This document shows positions 7,676-15,631 of a stretch of DNA of 34,523 nt, one piece after another; within the stretch, counting starts at the first letter, position 1, and every line of letters begins with the position of its first letter. The DNA is taken from assembly GCA_947650875.1 (NCBI GenBank), contig CANSXE010000014.1, positions 1 through 34,523 on the forward strand, given 5' to 3'. Origin of the DNA: an uncultured Bacillota bacterium. GTDB lineage: Bacteria > Bacillota > Clostridia > Oscillospirales > Oscillospiraceae. Under the pieces are notes generated by a model. The model had not been told where the DNA came from. It saw nothing but the letters and a program-made list of their open reading frames with translations, and searched no databases. A program made the position numbers and the translations under genes.

Positions 7676-8611
7676 TCAGCTCCGCAGCAGCTCGGCCGCG
7701 CCGATGATGCCGAAATCCTGTTTCAGCTGGGCAAAGCGGAAGTCCACCGGCTGGGGGATGTGGTTGTACCGGTCAAATTCGGTCCGCACCCGATCGAAAA
7801 GAAGGGGGCCAAAGTTGACCAATCCGCCGCCAAAGACATAGAGATTGACATTAAGCAGCTGATAAATGTTGAAGGCGCACACGCCGATGTAGTGGGCGGT
7901 CTGGTCCAGCATCTCCAGGGCGAAGGGGTCCCCCGCTTCGCAGGCCCGGCGCAGCTCAGCGCCGTCCAGATTGGGGCCCAGGTCCATAATGGTCTTCCGG
8001 CCGGCGGATTTTTTCCGAATCTGGGCGGGGAGATACCGGCCCGCCCCCCAGGACATGAAACAGCCCTTGTTCCGGCAGCCGCACAGCTCCCCCTCGTCGG
8101 GGGTGATGAGCATGTGGCCGCACTCGCCCGCCCAGCCGTAGCTGCCCCGAAAGAGCTGTCCGTTGAGAATCAGCCCGCTGCCGATGCCGGTGCTGGTGGC
8201 CATGTAGATCATGTGCCGGCTGCCCTGTCCCGCACCGAAGCGGTGTTCCGCCAGAGCGGCCACGTTGCTGTCGTTGTCCAGCACGATGGGAACCCCCAGC
8301 CGCTGGGCCAGGTAGTCCCGCATGGCGAAGTCCCGGATGTTTACCATGGCGGAGGTCATACACACATACCCCTGCTCGAAGAGGATAAAGGAGGGCATGC
8401 ACACGCCAATCCCCGCCAGGTCGGCCAGGGTGAGACGGTTTTTTTCCAAAATAGTGTGGATGGAGTCGATTACCATGCCGCAGAAGGCGGGGCCGTCGGC
8501 CTCGATGGGGGTGGGCTGCTGAAAGCGGTCCAGCAGATGGTTTTCTTCGTCGAACAGGCCGTAGGCCACTTTGGTGCCTCCGGCGTCGATGCCGATGCGA
8601 TAGGTGCTCAT
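7676..8611 (-). CDS. ROK family sugar kinase
   Basis: This 311-residue protein is a ROK (repressor, ORF, kinase) family sugar kinase lacking the N-terminal helix-turn-helix of ROK repressors. DAGGTK near the start is the ATP phosphate loop. LDNDSNVAA holds the catalytic aspartate. STGIGSGLILNG is the second glycine motif. The zinc site is His in AGECGH followed by Cys residues in LCGCRNKGC. The glutamate usually two residues after the last zinc cysteine is absent (CFMSW), a small departure that may affect sugar choice. The start at 8611 has AAGGAG eight bases upstream. Its position between the importer and the DeoR/GRE genes suggests that it phosphorylates the imported compound. Glucose or N-acetyl sugars cannot be excluded. 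Confidence 0.88.
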   Translation of the reverse strand: MSTYRIGIDAGGTKVAYGLFDEENHLLDRFQQPTPIEADGPAFCGMVIDSIHTILEKNRLTLADLAGIGVCMPSFILFEQGYVCMTSAMVNIRDFAMRDYLAQRLGVPIVLDNDSNVAALAEHRFGAGQGSRHMIYMATSTGIGSGLILNGQLFRGSYGWAGECGHMLITPDEGELCGCRNKGCFMSWGAGRYLPAQIRKKSAGRKTIMDLGPNLDGAELRRACEAGDPFALEMLDQTAHYIGVCAFNIYQLLNVNLYVFGGGLVNFGPLLFDRVRTEFDRYNHIPQPVDFRFAQLKQDFGIIGAAELLRS

Positions 8612-8702
8612 TGAATAGGCTCCTTCCATGAAAAAAGGTTACGGGGCGACAGGTTTATTTGGGGTTACCTTGGATCAAAAATTACGGATACATACAAAAA
8701 AT

Positions 8703-8716
8703 ATTTCATATGAAAT
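8703..8716. promoter_or_regulatory. Perfect 14-bp palindrome upstream of the kinase gene (candidate operator)
   Basis: ATTTCATATGAAAT is a perfect palindrome centred 98 bases before the kinase start, in an AT-rich stretch of the 168-base gap between the DeoR and ROK genes. Similar AT-rich dyads occur in the GRE/activase divergent promoter region. It is a plausible repressor site; no clear -35/-10 pair could be placed around it. Confidence 0.45.
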
Positions 8717-8779
8717 CTAAAACGGGCTGAAAAGGTGCGCCGTCTGGGTGGGACAGCGCATACCTTATCATCGTGCGGG

Positions 8780-9535
8780 TCAGTCCTCAGCCTGATGAAC
8801 CGTTACCCCTGCTCTCTCCAGGCAGCGGGTCTGTTCCCCGGTGAGACCGCAGTCGGTGACCACGGCGGAGGCCCCGGCGGGCAGATTCAGGGGGACCACG
8901 CCCCGCTGGAAAAACTTTTCGCTCTCGGTCACCACAATCACCTGTCCGGCGTGCTCGGCCATGTCCCGCACGGCCTGGACCCGCAGGTGGTCGTTGCCGG
9001 TGAAGCCCAGGGCAGGGGACCAGCCGTCCGCCCCCACAAAGAGCCGTTCTACATAGAACTGCTGGGCGCACACCTTGAGGATGGGCCCCACCATGACCTG
9101 GGCGTCGTTCTGGAAGTCGCCCCCCAGCAGAACCACCCGGGCCCCGTCCACCCGGCGAATGTAGCTGGCGATAAAGGCGCTGTTGGTGATGATGGTGGCT
9201 CCCGGCTTGCTGTGGGCGATCTCCTCGGCCAGCAGGGCGCAGCAGCTGCCGCTCTCGATCATCACCGTCTCCCCGGGGGAGACCAGTCGGGCGGCCCGGC
9301 GGGCGATGTGGCGCTTCTCCTCGTAGTGGATGGCCAGCCGGTTGTTCACGTCGTCCCCGCTGCCCGACACGGCAAAGCCGTGCTCCCGGCGGAGGATGCC
9401 CCGCTCCTCCAGGGCGTCCAGGTCCTTGCGCACCGTCACCTGGGACACGCCCAGCCGCTGGGCCAGGACGGAGACCTCCATCCGCCCGCACTGGGAAAGC
9501 AGCTCCAAAATCTGGGACTCCCGCGCTTTTCTCAT
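8780..9535 (-). CDS. DeoR/GlpR family transcriptional regulator
   Basis: The 251-residue length is standard for the family. The N-terminal winged helix-turn-helix includes LAQRLGVSQVTVRKDLDALEERG, the classic DeoR signature. A C-terminal DeoRC sugar-phosphate-sensing domain follows, with EKRHIARRAARLVSPGETVMIESGS and the late VADG/VTES-type elements VGADGWSPALGF and VIVVTES. These regulators usually repress sugar catabolic genes and respond to a phosphorylated sugar, which fits a kinase as next gene. The start at 9535 is set by GAGAGG and places the gene just after the activase gene (19-base gap), so the two are likely co-transcribed. Probable targets are the divergent GRE promoter, the kinase and the importer operon. 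Confidence 0.92.
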   Translation of the reverse strand: MRKARESQILELLSQCGRMEVSVLAQRLGVSQVTVRKDLDALEERGILRREHGFAVSGSGDDVNNRLAIHYEEKRHIARRAARLVSPGETVMIESGSCCALLAEEIAHSKPGATIITNSAFIASYIRRVDGARVVLLGGDFQNDAQVMVGPILKVCAQQFYVERLFVGADGWSPALGFTGNDHLRVQAVRDMAEHAGQVIVVTESEKFFQRGVVPLNLPAGASAVVTDCGLTGEQTRCLERAGVTVHQAED

Positions 9536-9554
9536 AAAAAACCTCTCAAAACTG

Positions 9555-10325
9555 TTATCGGAAGGTGCAGTCCAGGCCGGCGTCCAGGAAAATCTGCCGG
9601 TAGTCCGCCAGGTCCTCGGGATGGAGCTGCTCAATTCCGTGGTAGTCGTAGGGGACCCCCATCTGCTGGTATTTTTGCTCCCCAAACTGGTGGAAGGGGA
9701 GGAGATGGACCTCGTGAACCTTCAAATCGATGAGGAGGGCAGCCAGCCGTTTGGCGTCCTTCAGACCGCTGTTGAACCGGGGGATCACCGGGATGCGGGC
9801 GATTATGTCCTTGCCCGAAGTAGCGGCGGTGCGGAGGTTGTCTAAAATCAGCCGGTTGTCCACGCCGGTGCCCGCCCTGTGGACGGTGGGGTCGCTGTGC
9901 TTGACATCCAGAAGCAGGAGGTCCACCTCGTCCAGCAGCAGCCGGAATTGCTCCGGGGCGGCAAAGCCGGTGGTCTCGGCGGCGGTGTGGATTCCCTGGG
10001 CCCGGGCGGCCTGGCACAGGGCGGCGGCAAATTCCGCCTGCTGGAGCACCTCACCCCCGGAGAGGGTCATTCCGCCCCCGGACTGGTCGTAGAAGGCCTT
10101 GTCCTGCAATACCTCGGCCATGACCTCCTCCACCGTCACCTCCCGGCAGCGGCAGCGGTCGTCATCCAGCAGCTGGGCCTGGGCGGCATACCGGTTTTGA
10201 GACTCCGGGTTGGCGCACCAGCGGCAGGCCAGGGGGCAGCCCTTGAAAAATACGGTGGTGCGGATGCCCGGACCGTCGTTGATGCTGAACTTCTGAATAT
10301 TAAAAATTTGCCCGGTCTGTGCCAT
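9555..10325 (-). CDS. Glycyl-radical enzyme activating protein (radical SAM), compact form
   Basis: This 256-residue radical SAM enzyme would use S-adenosylmethionine and a [4Fe-4S] cluster to place the glycyl radical on the GRE encoded divergently next door. The cluster motif CxxxCxxC is at Cys30, Cys34 and Cys37 (KGCPLACRWC), preceded by DGPGIRT, the family signature. MTLSGGEVLQQ is the SAM-binding glycine motif. Most activases of GRE dehydratases carry an insert with two extra iron-sulfur clusters after the first motif. Here only about twenty residues, with a lone CRC, separate NPES from the next helix, so that domain is missing. The start at 10325 has AGGAGG eight bases before it. Partnership with the adjacent GRE is inferred from position and is very likely. 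Confidence 0.93.
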   Translation of the reverse strand: MAQTGQIFNIQKFSINDGPGIRTTVFFKGCPLACRWCANPESQNRYAAQAQLLDDDRCRCREVTVEEVMAEVLQDKAFYDQSGGGMTLSGGEVLQQAEFAAALCQAARAQGIHTAAETTGFAAPEQFRLLLDEVDLLLLDVKHSDPTVHRAGTGVDNRLILDNLRTAATSGKDIIARIPVIPRFNSGLKDAKRLAALLIDLKVHEVHLLPFHQFGEQKYQQMGVPYDYHGIEQLHPEDLADYRQIFLDAGLDCTFR

Positions 10326-10355
10326 ATGCCGCGCCTCCTGTTTGTTTACTCCGTT

Positions 10356-10385
10356 ATTATAGTGGGAGAGCCGCCCCATTGTAAA
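10356..10385 (-). promoter_or_regulatory. SigA-type promoter for the activase gene
   Basis: On the minus strand a TTTACA -35 (10380-10385), 18-base spacer and perfect TATAAT -10 (10356-10361) lie about 30 bases before the activase start codon. They stand back to back with the GRE promoter, so one operator region can control both. Confidence 0.7.
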
Positions 10386-10398
10386 GATGCAAAAATCC

Positions 10399-10422
10399 AC
10401 AAAATTTTAATTTGAAATTTGT
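10399..10422. promoter_or_regulatory. AT-rich imperfect palindrome between divergent GRE and activase promoters
   Basis: The 24 bases from ACAAAATTTT to AAATTTGT pair at nine of twelve half-site positions and contain a perfect 5-1-5 dyad AATTTGAAATT (10409-10419). The element lies between the two promoters, where a DeoR dimer could act on both. Assignment as an operator is inference. Confidence 0.4.
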
Positions 10423-10445
10423 ATACTTTCATTCGTAAGTTTTTG

Positions 10446-10474
10446 TTGACTTACCAAACGGGGTCTGTTATGAT
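10446..10474 (+). promoter_or_regulatory. Strong SigA-type promoter for the glycyl radical enzyme
   Basis: TTGACT (10446-10451), a 17-base spacer and TATGAT (10469-10474) each match the SigA consensus at five of six positions. The start codon is 58 bases downstream. A small hairpin GGGGAA-GGC-TTCCCC lies in the leader just before the ribosome-binding site region and may stabilise the transcript. Confidence 0.75.
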
Positions 10475-10532
10475 GAAGCCAAAACCGGGGGAAGGCTTCC
10501 CCGCTGACAGTTTTAACAGGAGGTCACAGACC

Positions 10533-12944
10533 ATGAAAAATACACAGCATTTCGGAGATCTGACGCCCCGGATGGAGCATTTCCGGGAGGAGCTGCTGGA
10601 GACCGAGCCCCAGGTGTGCGCCCAGCGCGCCATCCTCACCACCCAGAGCTATAAGGAGCACGGCGACCAGCCCGTCACCCTGAAGCGGGCCTATATGCTC
10701 CAGAACATCCTGGAGCACATGAGCATCTTTATCGAGCCTGACACCCTGCTGGCCGGCAACCAGGCCTCCACCAACCGGGCGGCCCCCATCTTCCCGGAGT
10801 ATGCCATGGACTGGGTCATCCGGGAGCTGGACGAGTTCGAGGGCCGGGACGGCGACGTCTTCCGCATCAGCGAGAAGACCAAGGAGGAGTTAAGGGAGAT
10901 CTACCCCTTCTGGCAGCACAACACCCTCCTGGACAAGGGCCTGGCCGCCATCCCCCCCGAGAGCCGGGTGTTCTACGACCTGGGTATCATCAAGGCGGAG
11001 GGAAATATCACCTCGGGCGACGCCCATGTGGCGGTGGCCTACGCCGACCTGCTGCGGCTGGGGCTGGTGGACTACCAGCGGCGCACCAGGGAGCATCTGG
11101 AGAAGCTGGACCTCACCGACTGTAAAAATCTGAAAAAATCCTACTTCTACCGGGCCATTCTCATTGTGATTGACGCTGTGCGGACCTTTGCCGCCCGGTA
11201 CGCCGCCCTGGCGGAGGAGCAGGCCAAGTCCGCCGCCCCGGAGCGGGCCGCCGAGCTGACCGAGATGGCCCGCATCCTGCGCAAAGTGCCCTATGAGCCG
11301 GCTGAGACCTTCCAGGAGGCGGTGCAGTCCCTGTGGCTGGTCCATCTGGTGCTCCAGATCGAGTCCAACGGACATTCCCTGTCCTACGGCCGGATGGACC
11401 AGTACCTCTATCCCTACTACGCCAAAGACCTGGCCGAGGGCCGGATTACCCAGGACAGCGCCTGCGAGCTGATGACCAACCTGTGGCTGAAGACCTTCAC
11501 CATCAATAAAATTCGCTCCTGGAGCCACACCCAGTTCTCCGCCGGCTCCCCTCTGTATCAGAATGTCACCGTGGGCGGCCAGACGGCGGACAAGAGGGAT
11601 GCGGTGAATCCCATGTCCTACCTGATTCTGCGCAGCGTGGCCCAGACCCGTCTGCCCCAGCCCAACCTCACTGTGCGCTACCACGCCGGCCTGTCGGAGG
11701 ACTTTATGTCCGAGGCCATCGAGGTGGTGAAGCTGGGCTTCGGTATGCCCGCCTTCAACAACGACGAGATCATCATTCCCTCCTTTATCAGCCGGGGGGT
11801 AAAGGAGGAGGACGCCTACAACTACTCCGCCATCGGCTGTGTGGAGACCGCCGTCCCCGGCAAGTGGGGCTACCGGTGCACCGGCATGAGCTTCCTCAAC
11901 TTCCCCAAGTCCCTGCTCATCGCTATGAACGACGGCGTGGACCCCCAGAGCGGCAAGAAGCTGACGGATGGCGCTGGCCACTTCACGGGCATGACCTCCT
12001 ATGACCAGCTGTCCCACGCCTGGGACGTGGTCATCCGGGACTTCACCCGCCACAGCGCCATCATTGAGAACGCCTGCGACATGGTGCTGGAGGAGGACGT
12101 GCCTGACATCCTCTGCTCCGCCCTGTGCGAGGACTGTATTGGCCGGGGTCTCACCCTGAAGGAGGGCGGCGCGGTCTACGACTTCATCAGCGGTCTTCAG
12201 GTGGGCATCGCCAACCTGGCCGACTCCCTGGCCGCCATCAAGAAGCTGGTGTTTGAGGAGAAGGTCCTCACCCCCACCCAGCTGTGGGAGGCCCTCCAGA
12301 CCGACTTCGCCGGCGAGGAGGGGGAGCGGGTCCGCCAGCTGCTGATTCACCAGGCCCCCAAGTACGGCAACGACGACGGCTATGTGGACCAGCTGGTGGT
12401 GGACGCCTACGACGTCTACATCGACGAGATTAAAAAGTACCCCAACACCCGCTTTGGCCGGGGGCCCATCGGGGGCATCCGGTATGCGGGCACCTCCTCC
12501 ATCTCGGCCAACGTGGGGCAGGGGAGAGGCACCCTGGCTACTCCCGACGGCCGCCACGCCGGCGAGCCCCTGGCCGAGGGCTGTTCCCCCAGCCACGCCA
12601 TGGACACCCACGGCCCCACCGCCGTGTTTAAGAGCGTGTCCAAGCTGCCCACCGCCGACATCACCGGCGGCGTCCTCCTCAACCAGAAGGTGACCCCCAC
12701 CCTGCTGTCCCGGGAGGAGAACAAGACCAAGCTTATCGCCCTGATCCGGGCCTTCTTCAACGCCCTCCACGGCTACCACGTCCAGTATAATGTGGTCTCC
12801 CGGGAGACCCTGCTGGACGCCCAGGTCCACCCGGAGGACCACCGGGACCTGATTGTCCGGGTGGCGGGGTACAGCGCCTTCTTCAATGTGCTGTCCCGCC
12901 AGACTCAGGACGACATCATCGCCCGCACCGAGCAGACCCTGTAA
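10533..12944 (+). CDS. Glycyl radical enzyme, dehydratase/PFL-like family, substrate unknown
   Basis: The 803-residue enzyme has the full ten-stranded GRE barrel. The active-site loop is IGCVETAVPGKWGYR with Cys436 as thiyl-radical cysteine and Glu438 as the general base position of the Cys-x-Glu dehydratase group; PFL proper has a Cys-Cys pair instead. The glycyl radical loop RVAGYSAFF places the radical on Gly779, 24 residues from the end. Known relatives act on glycerol, propane-1,2-diol, choline, hydroxyproline, isethionate and other small alcohols by C-O, C-N, C-S or C-C cleavage. Here the residues after Cys-Val-Glu are Thr-Ala-Val-Pro-Gly-Lys, unlike the CVEP of glycerol dehydratase and choline lyase. 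The start at 10533 follows AGGAGG (10518-10523). Neighbours (sugar importer, kinase, AroE-like enzyme) suggest a sugar- or cyclitol-derived substrate. No microcompartment genes are present. Confidence 0.93.
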   Translation: MKNTQHFGDLTPRMEHFREELLETEPQVCAQRAILTTQSYKEHGDQPVTLKRAYMLQNILEHMSIFIEPDTLLAGNQASTNRAAPIFPEYAMDWVIRELDEFEGRDGDVFRISEKTKEELREIYPFWQHNTLLDKGLAAIPPESRVFYDLGIIKAEGNITSGDAHVAVAYADLLRLGLVDYQRRTREHLEKLDLTDCKNLKKSYFYRAILIVIDAVRTFAARYAALAEEQAKSAAPERAAELTEMARILRKVPYEPAETFQEAVQSLWLVHLVLQIESNGHSLSYGRMDQYLYPYYAKDLAEGRITQDSACELMTNLWLKTFTINKIRSWSHTQFSAGSPLYQNVTVGGQTADKRDAVNPMSYLILRSVAQTRLPQPNLTVRYHAGLSEDFMSEAIEVVKLGFGMPAFNNDEIIIPSFISRGVKEEDAYNYSAIGCVETAVPGKWGYRCTGMSFLNFPKSLLIAMNDGVDPQSGKKLTDGAGHFTGMTSYDQLSHAWDVVIRDFTRHSAIIENACDMVLEEDVPDILCSALCEDCIGRGLTLKEGGAVYDFISGLQVGIANLADSLAAIKKLVFEEKVLTPTQLWEALQTDFAGEEGERVRQLLIHQAPKYGNDDGYVDQLVVDAYDVYIDEIKKYPNTRFGRGPIGGIRYAGTSSISANVGQGRGTLATPDGRHAGEPLAEGCSPSHAMDTHGPTAVFKSVSKLPTADITGGVLLNQKVTPTLLSREENKTKLIALIRAFFNALHGYHVQYNVVSRETLLDAQVHPEDHRDLIVRVAGYSAFFNVLSRQTQDDIIARTEQTL

Positions 12945-12975
12945 CAGGGGCGGGCCATACGGAAAAGGATTCAGA

Positions 12976-13007
12976 CGGAGCGGCGCGGCCTTTGCTGTGC
13001 CGCTCCG
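12976..13007 (+). terminator. Hairpin after the glycyl radical enzyme gene
   Basis: CGGAGCGGC (12976-12984) pairs perfectly with GCCGCTCCG (12999-13007) around a 14-base loop. The following bases are not T-rich, so this is either a weak terminator or an mRNA 3'-end stabiliser. Confidence 0.45.
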
Positions 13008-13078
13008 GTTATCCCTGTCAGCCGTTTGCTCTTTTTTCGGGTTTTGGAGGATATCTCTGACCAATTGCTTGAATTGCA

Positions 13079-13107
13079 TTGACACAGCGGGGAATTTCCA
13101 CTAGAAT
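13079..13107 (+). promoter_or_regulatory. SigA-type promoter for the NhaC-type antiporter
   Basis: A perfect TTGACA (13079-13084), exactly 17-base spacer and TAGAAT (13102-13107) precede the antiporter start by about 32 bases. The antiporter is therefore expressed independently of the GRE gene. Confidence 0.8.
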
Positions 13108-13139
13108 AAAGGGAACCGGTAAAAAAGGGAGGATTCCTT

Positions 13140-14459
13140 ATGGATCTGAAAGAGAGAAAACCGAAGCAAAATCCCGCAGCGCTGCTGCCCATTCTGGTGT
13201 TCCTGGTGCTGTATCTGGGCATGGGCCTGGTCTTTGAGTACGGCCTGGGCGTGGAGATGGCTTTCTACAACATCCCCATTGTGGTGGTATTTATGGTGGC
13301 GCTGCTGGTGGCCTGCATACAAAACCGGGGGCTGAAGTTTGATGACAAGCTGACCGTTATGGCCCGGGGTGTTGGGGACAAGAACATCATGACTATGATC
13401 CTGATTTTCCTGGTGGCTGGCGTGTTTGTGGGGGTTACCGGGCGGAGCAGCGCCGAGGCGGTGGCCTATTTCCTGCTGTCCGTCACCCCCGCCTGGGCTT
13501 CTGTGGCGGTGCTGTTTGTGGCCGCCTGCTTTGTGTCCACCGCCATGGGCACCTCAGTGGGCACCATCACGTTGATTACCCCCATTGCCGCGGCGGTGTC
13601 CAATGTGTCCGGCTTCTCTATGGCCCTGTGCGTGGGCTCGGTCATGGGCGGGGCCATGTTCGGAGACAACCTGTCCTTTATCTCTGATACCACCATCGCC
13701 GCCTGCAATACCCAGGGCTGTGAGATGCGGGACAAGTTCCGGGCCAACTTCAAGATCGCCCTGCCCGCCGCCGTTGCAACCCTGGCCGTGATTCTGGTCC
13801 AGTCCCTCAACGCGGGGGTTGGTCAGATTGACATCCCCGACTATAATCTGCTGCTGCTTATCCCCTATGTACTGGTGCTGATTGGCGGCATTGCCGGGCT
13901 GAACGTGTTTGTAGTGCTGCTGGTGGGCATTGTGGCGGGCGTTGCTATTGTGCTGCCTACCGGGACCATCGACTTTATGGGCCTGCTGGGGAGTATGGGC
14001 TCCGGGGCTTCGGGCATGTTTGAGACCATTATGGTTACCGTTCTGGTGTCCTCCATGTGCGCCCTCATCCGGGAGTTTGGCGGCTTCGAGGCCCTGCTGG
14101 CCTTTATCCGCCAGGTGTTCAAGGGCCGGGTGGGCGGACGGCTGGGCGTGGGCCTGCTGGTGGGGGCCATGGATATCGCCACTGCCAACAACACGGTGGC
14201 CATCGTTATGGCGGGCCCCATCGCCAAGGAGATCAGCGAGGAGTACGGCATCACCCCCAAGGAGTCCGCTTCTCTGCTGGACACCTTCTCCTGTGTGTTC
14301 CAGGGCGTGATCCCCTACGGCGCTCAGATGCTGGTGGCTATTTCCGCTTCGGGCGGCGTGGTGTCCGCCTTCCAGATTATGCCCTGTCTCTACTACCCCT
14401 ACCTGCTGGCAGCGGCTTCCATTGTATACATTCTGGTGGGCGCGGGAAAGAAAAAGTAA
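13140..14459 (+). CDS. NhaC family Na+/H+ antiporter
   Basis: The 439-residue membrane protein belongs to the NhaC-type ion-transporter family, with about ten to twelve membrane segments. Recognisable family elements are FVSTAMGTSVGTITLITPIA, the motif GGAMFGDNLSFISDTTIAA around the conserved Gly-Asp-Asn and Ser-Asp-Thr residues, and GAMDIATANNTVAIVMAGPIAKEIS in the second half, with its Asn-Asn pair. Members exchange sodium for protons; some exchange organic acids such as malate/lactate or amino acids. GGGAGG stands before the ATG. Its own strong promoter argues against strict co-regulation with the GRE gene upstream. Export of an acidic fermentation product cannot be excluded. Confidence 0.88.
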   Translation: MDLKERKPKQNPAALLPILVFLVLYLGMGLVFEYGLGVEMAFYNIPIVVVFMVALLVACIQNRGLKFDDKLTVMARGVGDKNIMTMILIFLVAGVFVGVTGRSSAEAVAYFLLSVTPAWASVAVLFVAACFVSTAMGTSVGTITLITPIAAAVSNVSGFSMALCVGSVMGGAMFGDNLSFISDTTIAACNTQGCEMRDKFRANFKIALPAAVATLAVILVQSLNAGVGQIDIPDYNLLLLIPYVLVLIGGIAGLNVFVVLLVGIVAGVAIVLPTGTIDFMGLLGSMGSGASGMFETIMVTVLVSSMCALIREFGGFEALLAFIRQVFKGRVGGRLGVGLLVGAMDIATANNTVAIVMAGPIAKEISEEYGITPKESASLLDTFSCVFQGVIPYGAQMLVAISASGGVVSAFQIMPCLYYPYLLAAASIVYILVGAGKKK

Positions 14460-14472
14460 ATGCTGACGCGAT

Positions 14473-14504
14473 GCCCCCGCCCAACGGCGGGGGCAAAAAA
14501 TTTT
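14473..14504 (+). terminator. Terminator after the antiporter gene
   Basis: GCCCCCGCC (14473-14481) pairs with GGCGGGGGC (14486-14494) around CAAC, followed by six A and five T. The stem is very stable; the T-run is displaced by the A-run. Confidence 0.7.
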
Positions 14505-14579
14505 TCAAAAAAAGAGGAATTGAGGAAGTTATTTCGTATAAGTAATCGGAACGAAAATATAGATGGGGAGGGTCAGCTT

Positions 14580-15584
14580 ATGACGCTGCGGGAACAGACC
14601 CAGGAGCGGGAGAAAATCACCTTATCTCCACTGGCCTGCCGGTCGGCGGAGAGCAGGGGACGGGTCCGGCCGGAGGAGGAGTGCGACATCCGAACCCCCT
14701 TCCAGCGGGACACCGACCGCATTGTATACTCCAAGGCCTTCCGGCGCTTGAAGCACAAGACCCAGGTGTTCCTCCAGCCCGAGGGGGACCACTACCGCAC
14801 CCGCATGACCCACACTCTGGAGGTCAGCCGCATCGCCCGCACTATAGCCAGAGGCCTGGCGCTCAACGAGGACCTGACGGAGGCCATCGCCCTGGGCCAC
14901 GATCTGGGCCACACCCCCTTCGGCCACGCCGGGGAGCGGCTGCTGGACGAGGTGATGCCTGGGGGCTTTGCCCACTATAAGCAGTCGGTCCGGGTGGTGG
15001 AGCGGCTGGAGAAGGGGGGCGCGGGTCTCAACCTGACCTGGGAGGTGCGCAACGGCATCGTCTGCCACACCAAGGGAACCCCCGCCGCCACCCTGGAGGG
15101 GCAGATCGTCCGCCTGGCCGACCACATCGCCTACATCAACCACGATATTCAGGACGCCCTGCGGGGGGGCATCATCTACCCCATGGATATTCCCCTAGAG
15201 ATTTCCAATGTGCTGGGATTTACCCACAGCAAGCGGATTGACACTCTGGTGACCGACGCCATTCAGGCCAGCCAGGGGCAGGCGGAGATTCGGCAGTCTC
15301 CAAAGGTGGGGGAGGCCATGCTGGCTATGAAGGACTTCATGTTTGCCAGCGTATACACCAACCCCATGGCCAAGGGGGAGGAGGGCAAAGCCCAGGACAT
15401 GCTCCGCCGCCTGTTTGAATACTATAGAAAAGATCCGGACCGGCTGCCTGATGACTTTCAGAACATCCGGGCGGAGGAGGGGGTGGACCGGGCGGTGTGT
15501 GACTATATCGCCGGCATGACCGACCCCTTCGCGGTGGACCGGTTTCAGGAGCTGTTCATCCCCAAGGGGTGGACGGTGTTGTGA
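14580..15584 (+). CDS. dgt: Deoxyguanosinetriphosphate triphosphohydrolase-like HD-domain protein
   Basis: This 334-residue HD-superfamily protein resembles the dGTPase-like proteins found before dnaG in Clostridia; they hydrolyse dNTPs to the nucleoside and triphosphate. The metal-binding HD residues are visible: His78 in MTHTLEV, His107-Asp108 in LGHDLGHTPFGH, and the later Asp in LADHIAYINHD. The N-terminal segment SRGRVRPEEECDIRTPFQRDTDRI is the typical substrate-side motif. The start at 14580 is chosen because GGAGGG lies at proper spacing; earlier in-frame codons are in the leader after the terminator. A 47-base gap leads into dnaG. A dNTP-pool or quality-control role is inferred from the family. 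Confidence 0.9.
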   Translation: MTLREQTQEREKITLSPLACRSAESRGRVRPEEECDIRTPFQRDTDRIVYSKAFRRLKHKTQVFLQPEGDHYRTRMTHTLEVSRIARTIARGLALNEDLTEAIALGHDLGHTPFGHAGERLLDEVMPGGFAHYKQSVRVVERLEKGGAGLNLTWEVRNGIVCHTKGTPAATLEGQIVRLADHIAYINHDIQDALRGGIIYPMDIPLEISNVLGFTHSKRIDTLVTDAIQASQGQAEIRQSPKVGEAMLAMKDFMFASVYTNPMAKGEEGKAQDMLRRLFEYYRKDPDRLPDDFQNIRAEEGVDRAVCDYIAGMTDPFAVDRFQELFIPKGWTVL

Positions 15585-15631
15585 TTGGGATAATTTGCCC
15601 GGAAAATGGATACAAATAGGGGGGAAAACCT

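Noticed and set aside
8780-9685. Extended N-terminus for the DeoR regulator starting at 9685
   Set aside because: The extra 50 residues overlap the activase gene and lie before a good GAGAGG site and the normal family start at 9535.
10419-10532. Extended N-terminus for the glycyl radical enzyme
   Set aside because: The extension covers the promoter, leader hairpin and AGGAGG site; family length fits the start at 10533.
10890-13085. 731-residue open frame antisense to the glycyl radical enzyme
   Set aside because: It is a composition shadow of a gene with complete catalytic motifs on the plus strand; the sequence is low-complexity Gly/His/Val-rich with no domain.
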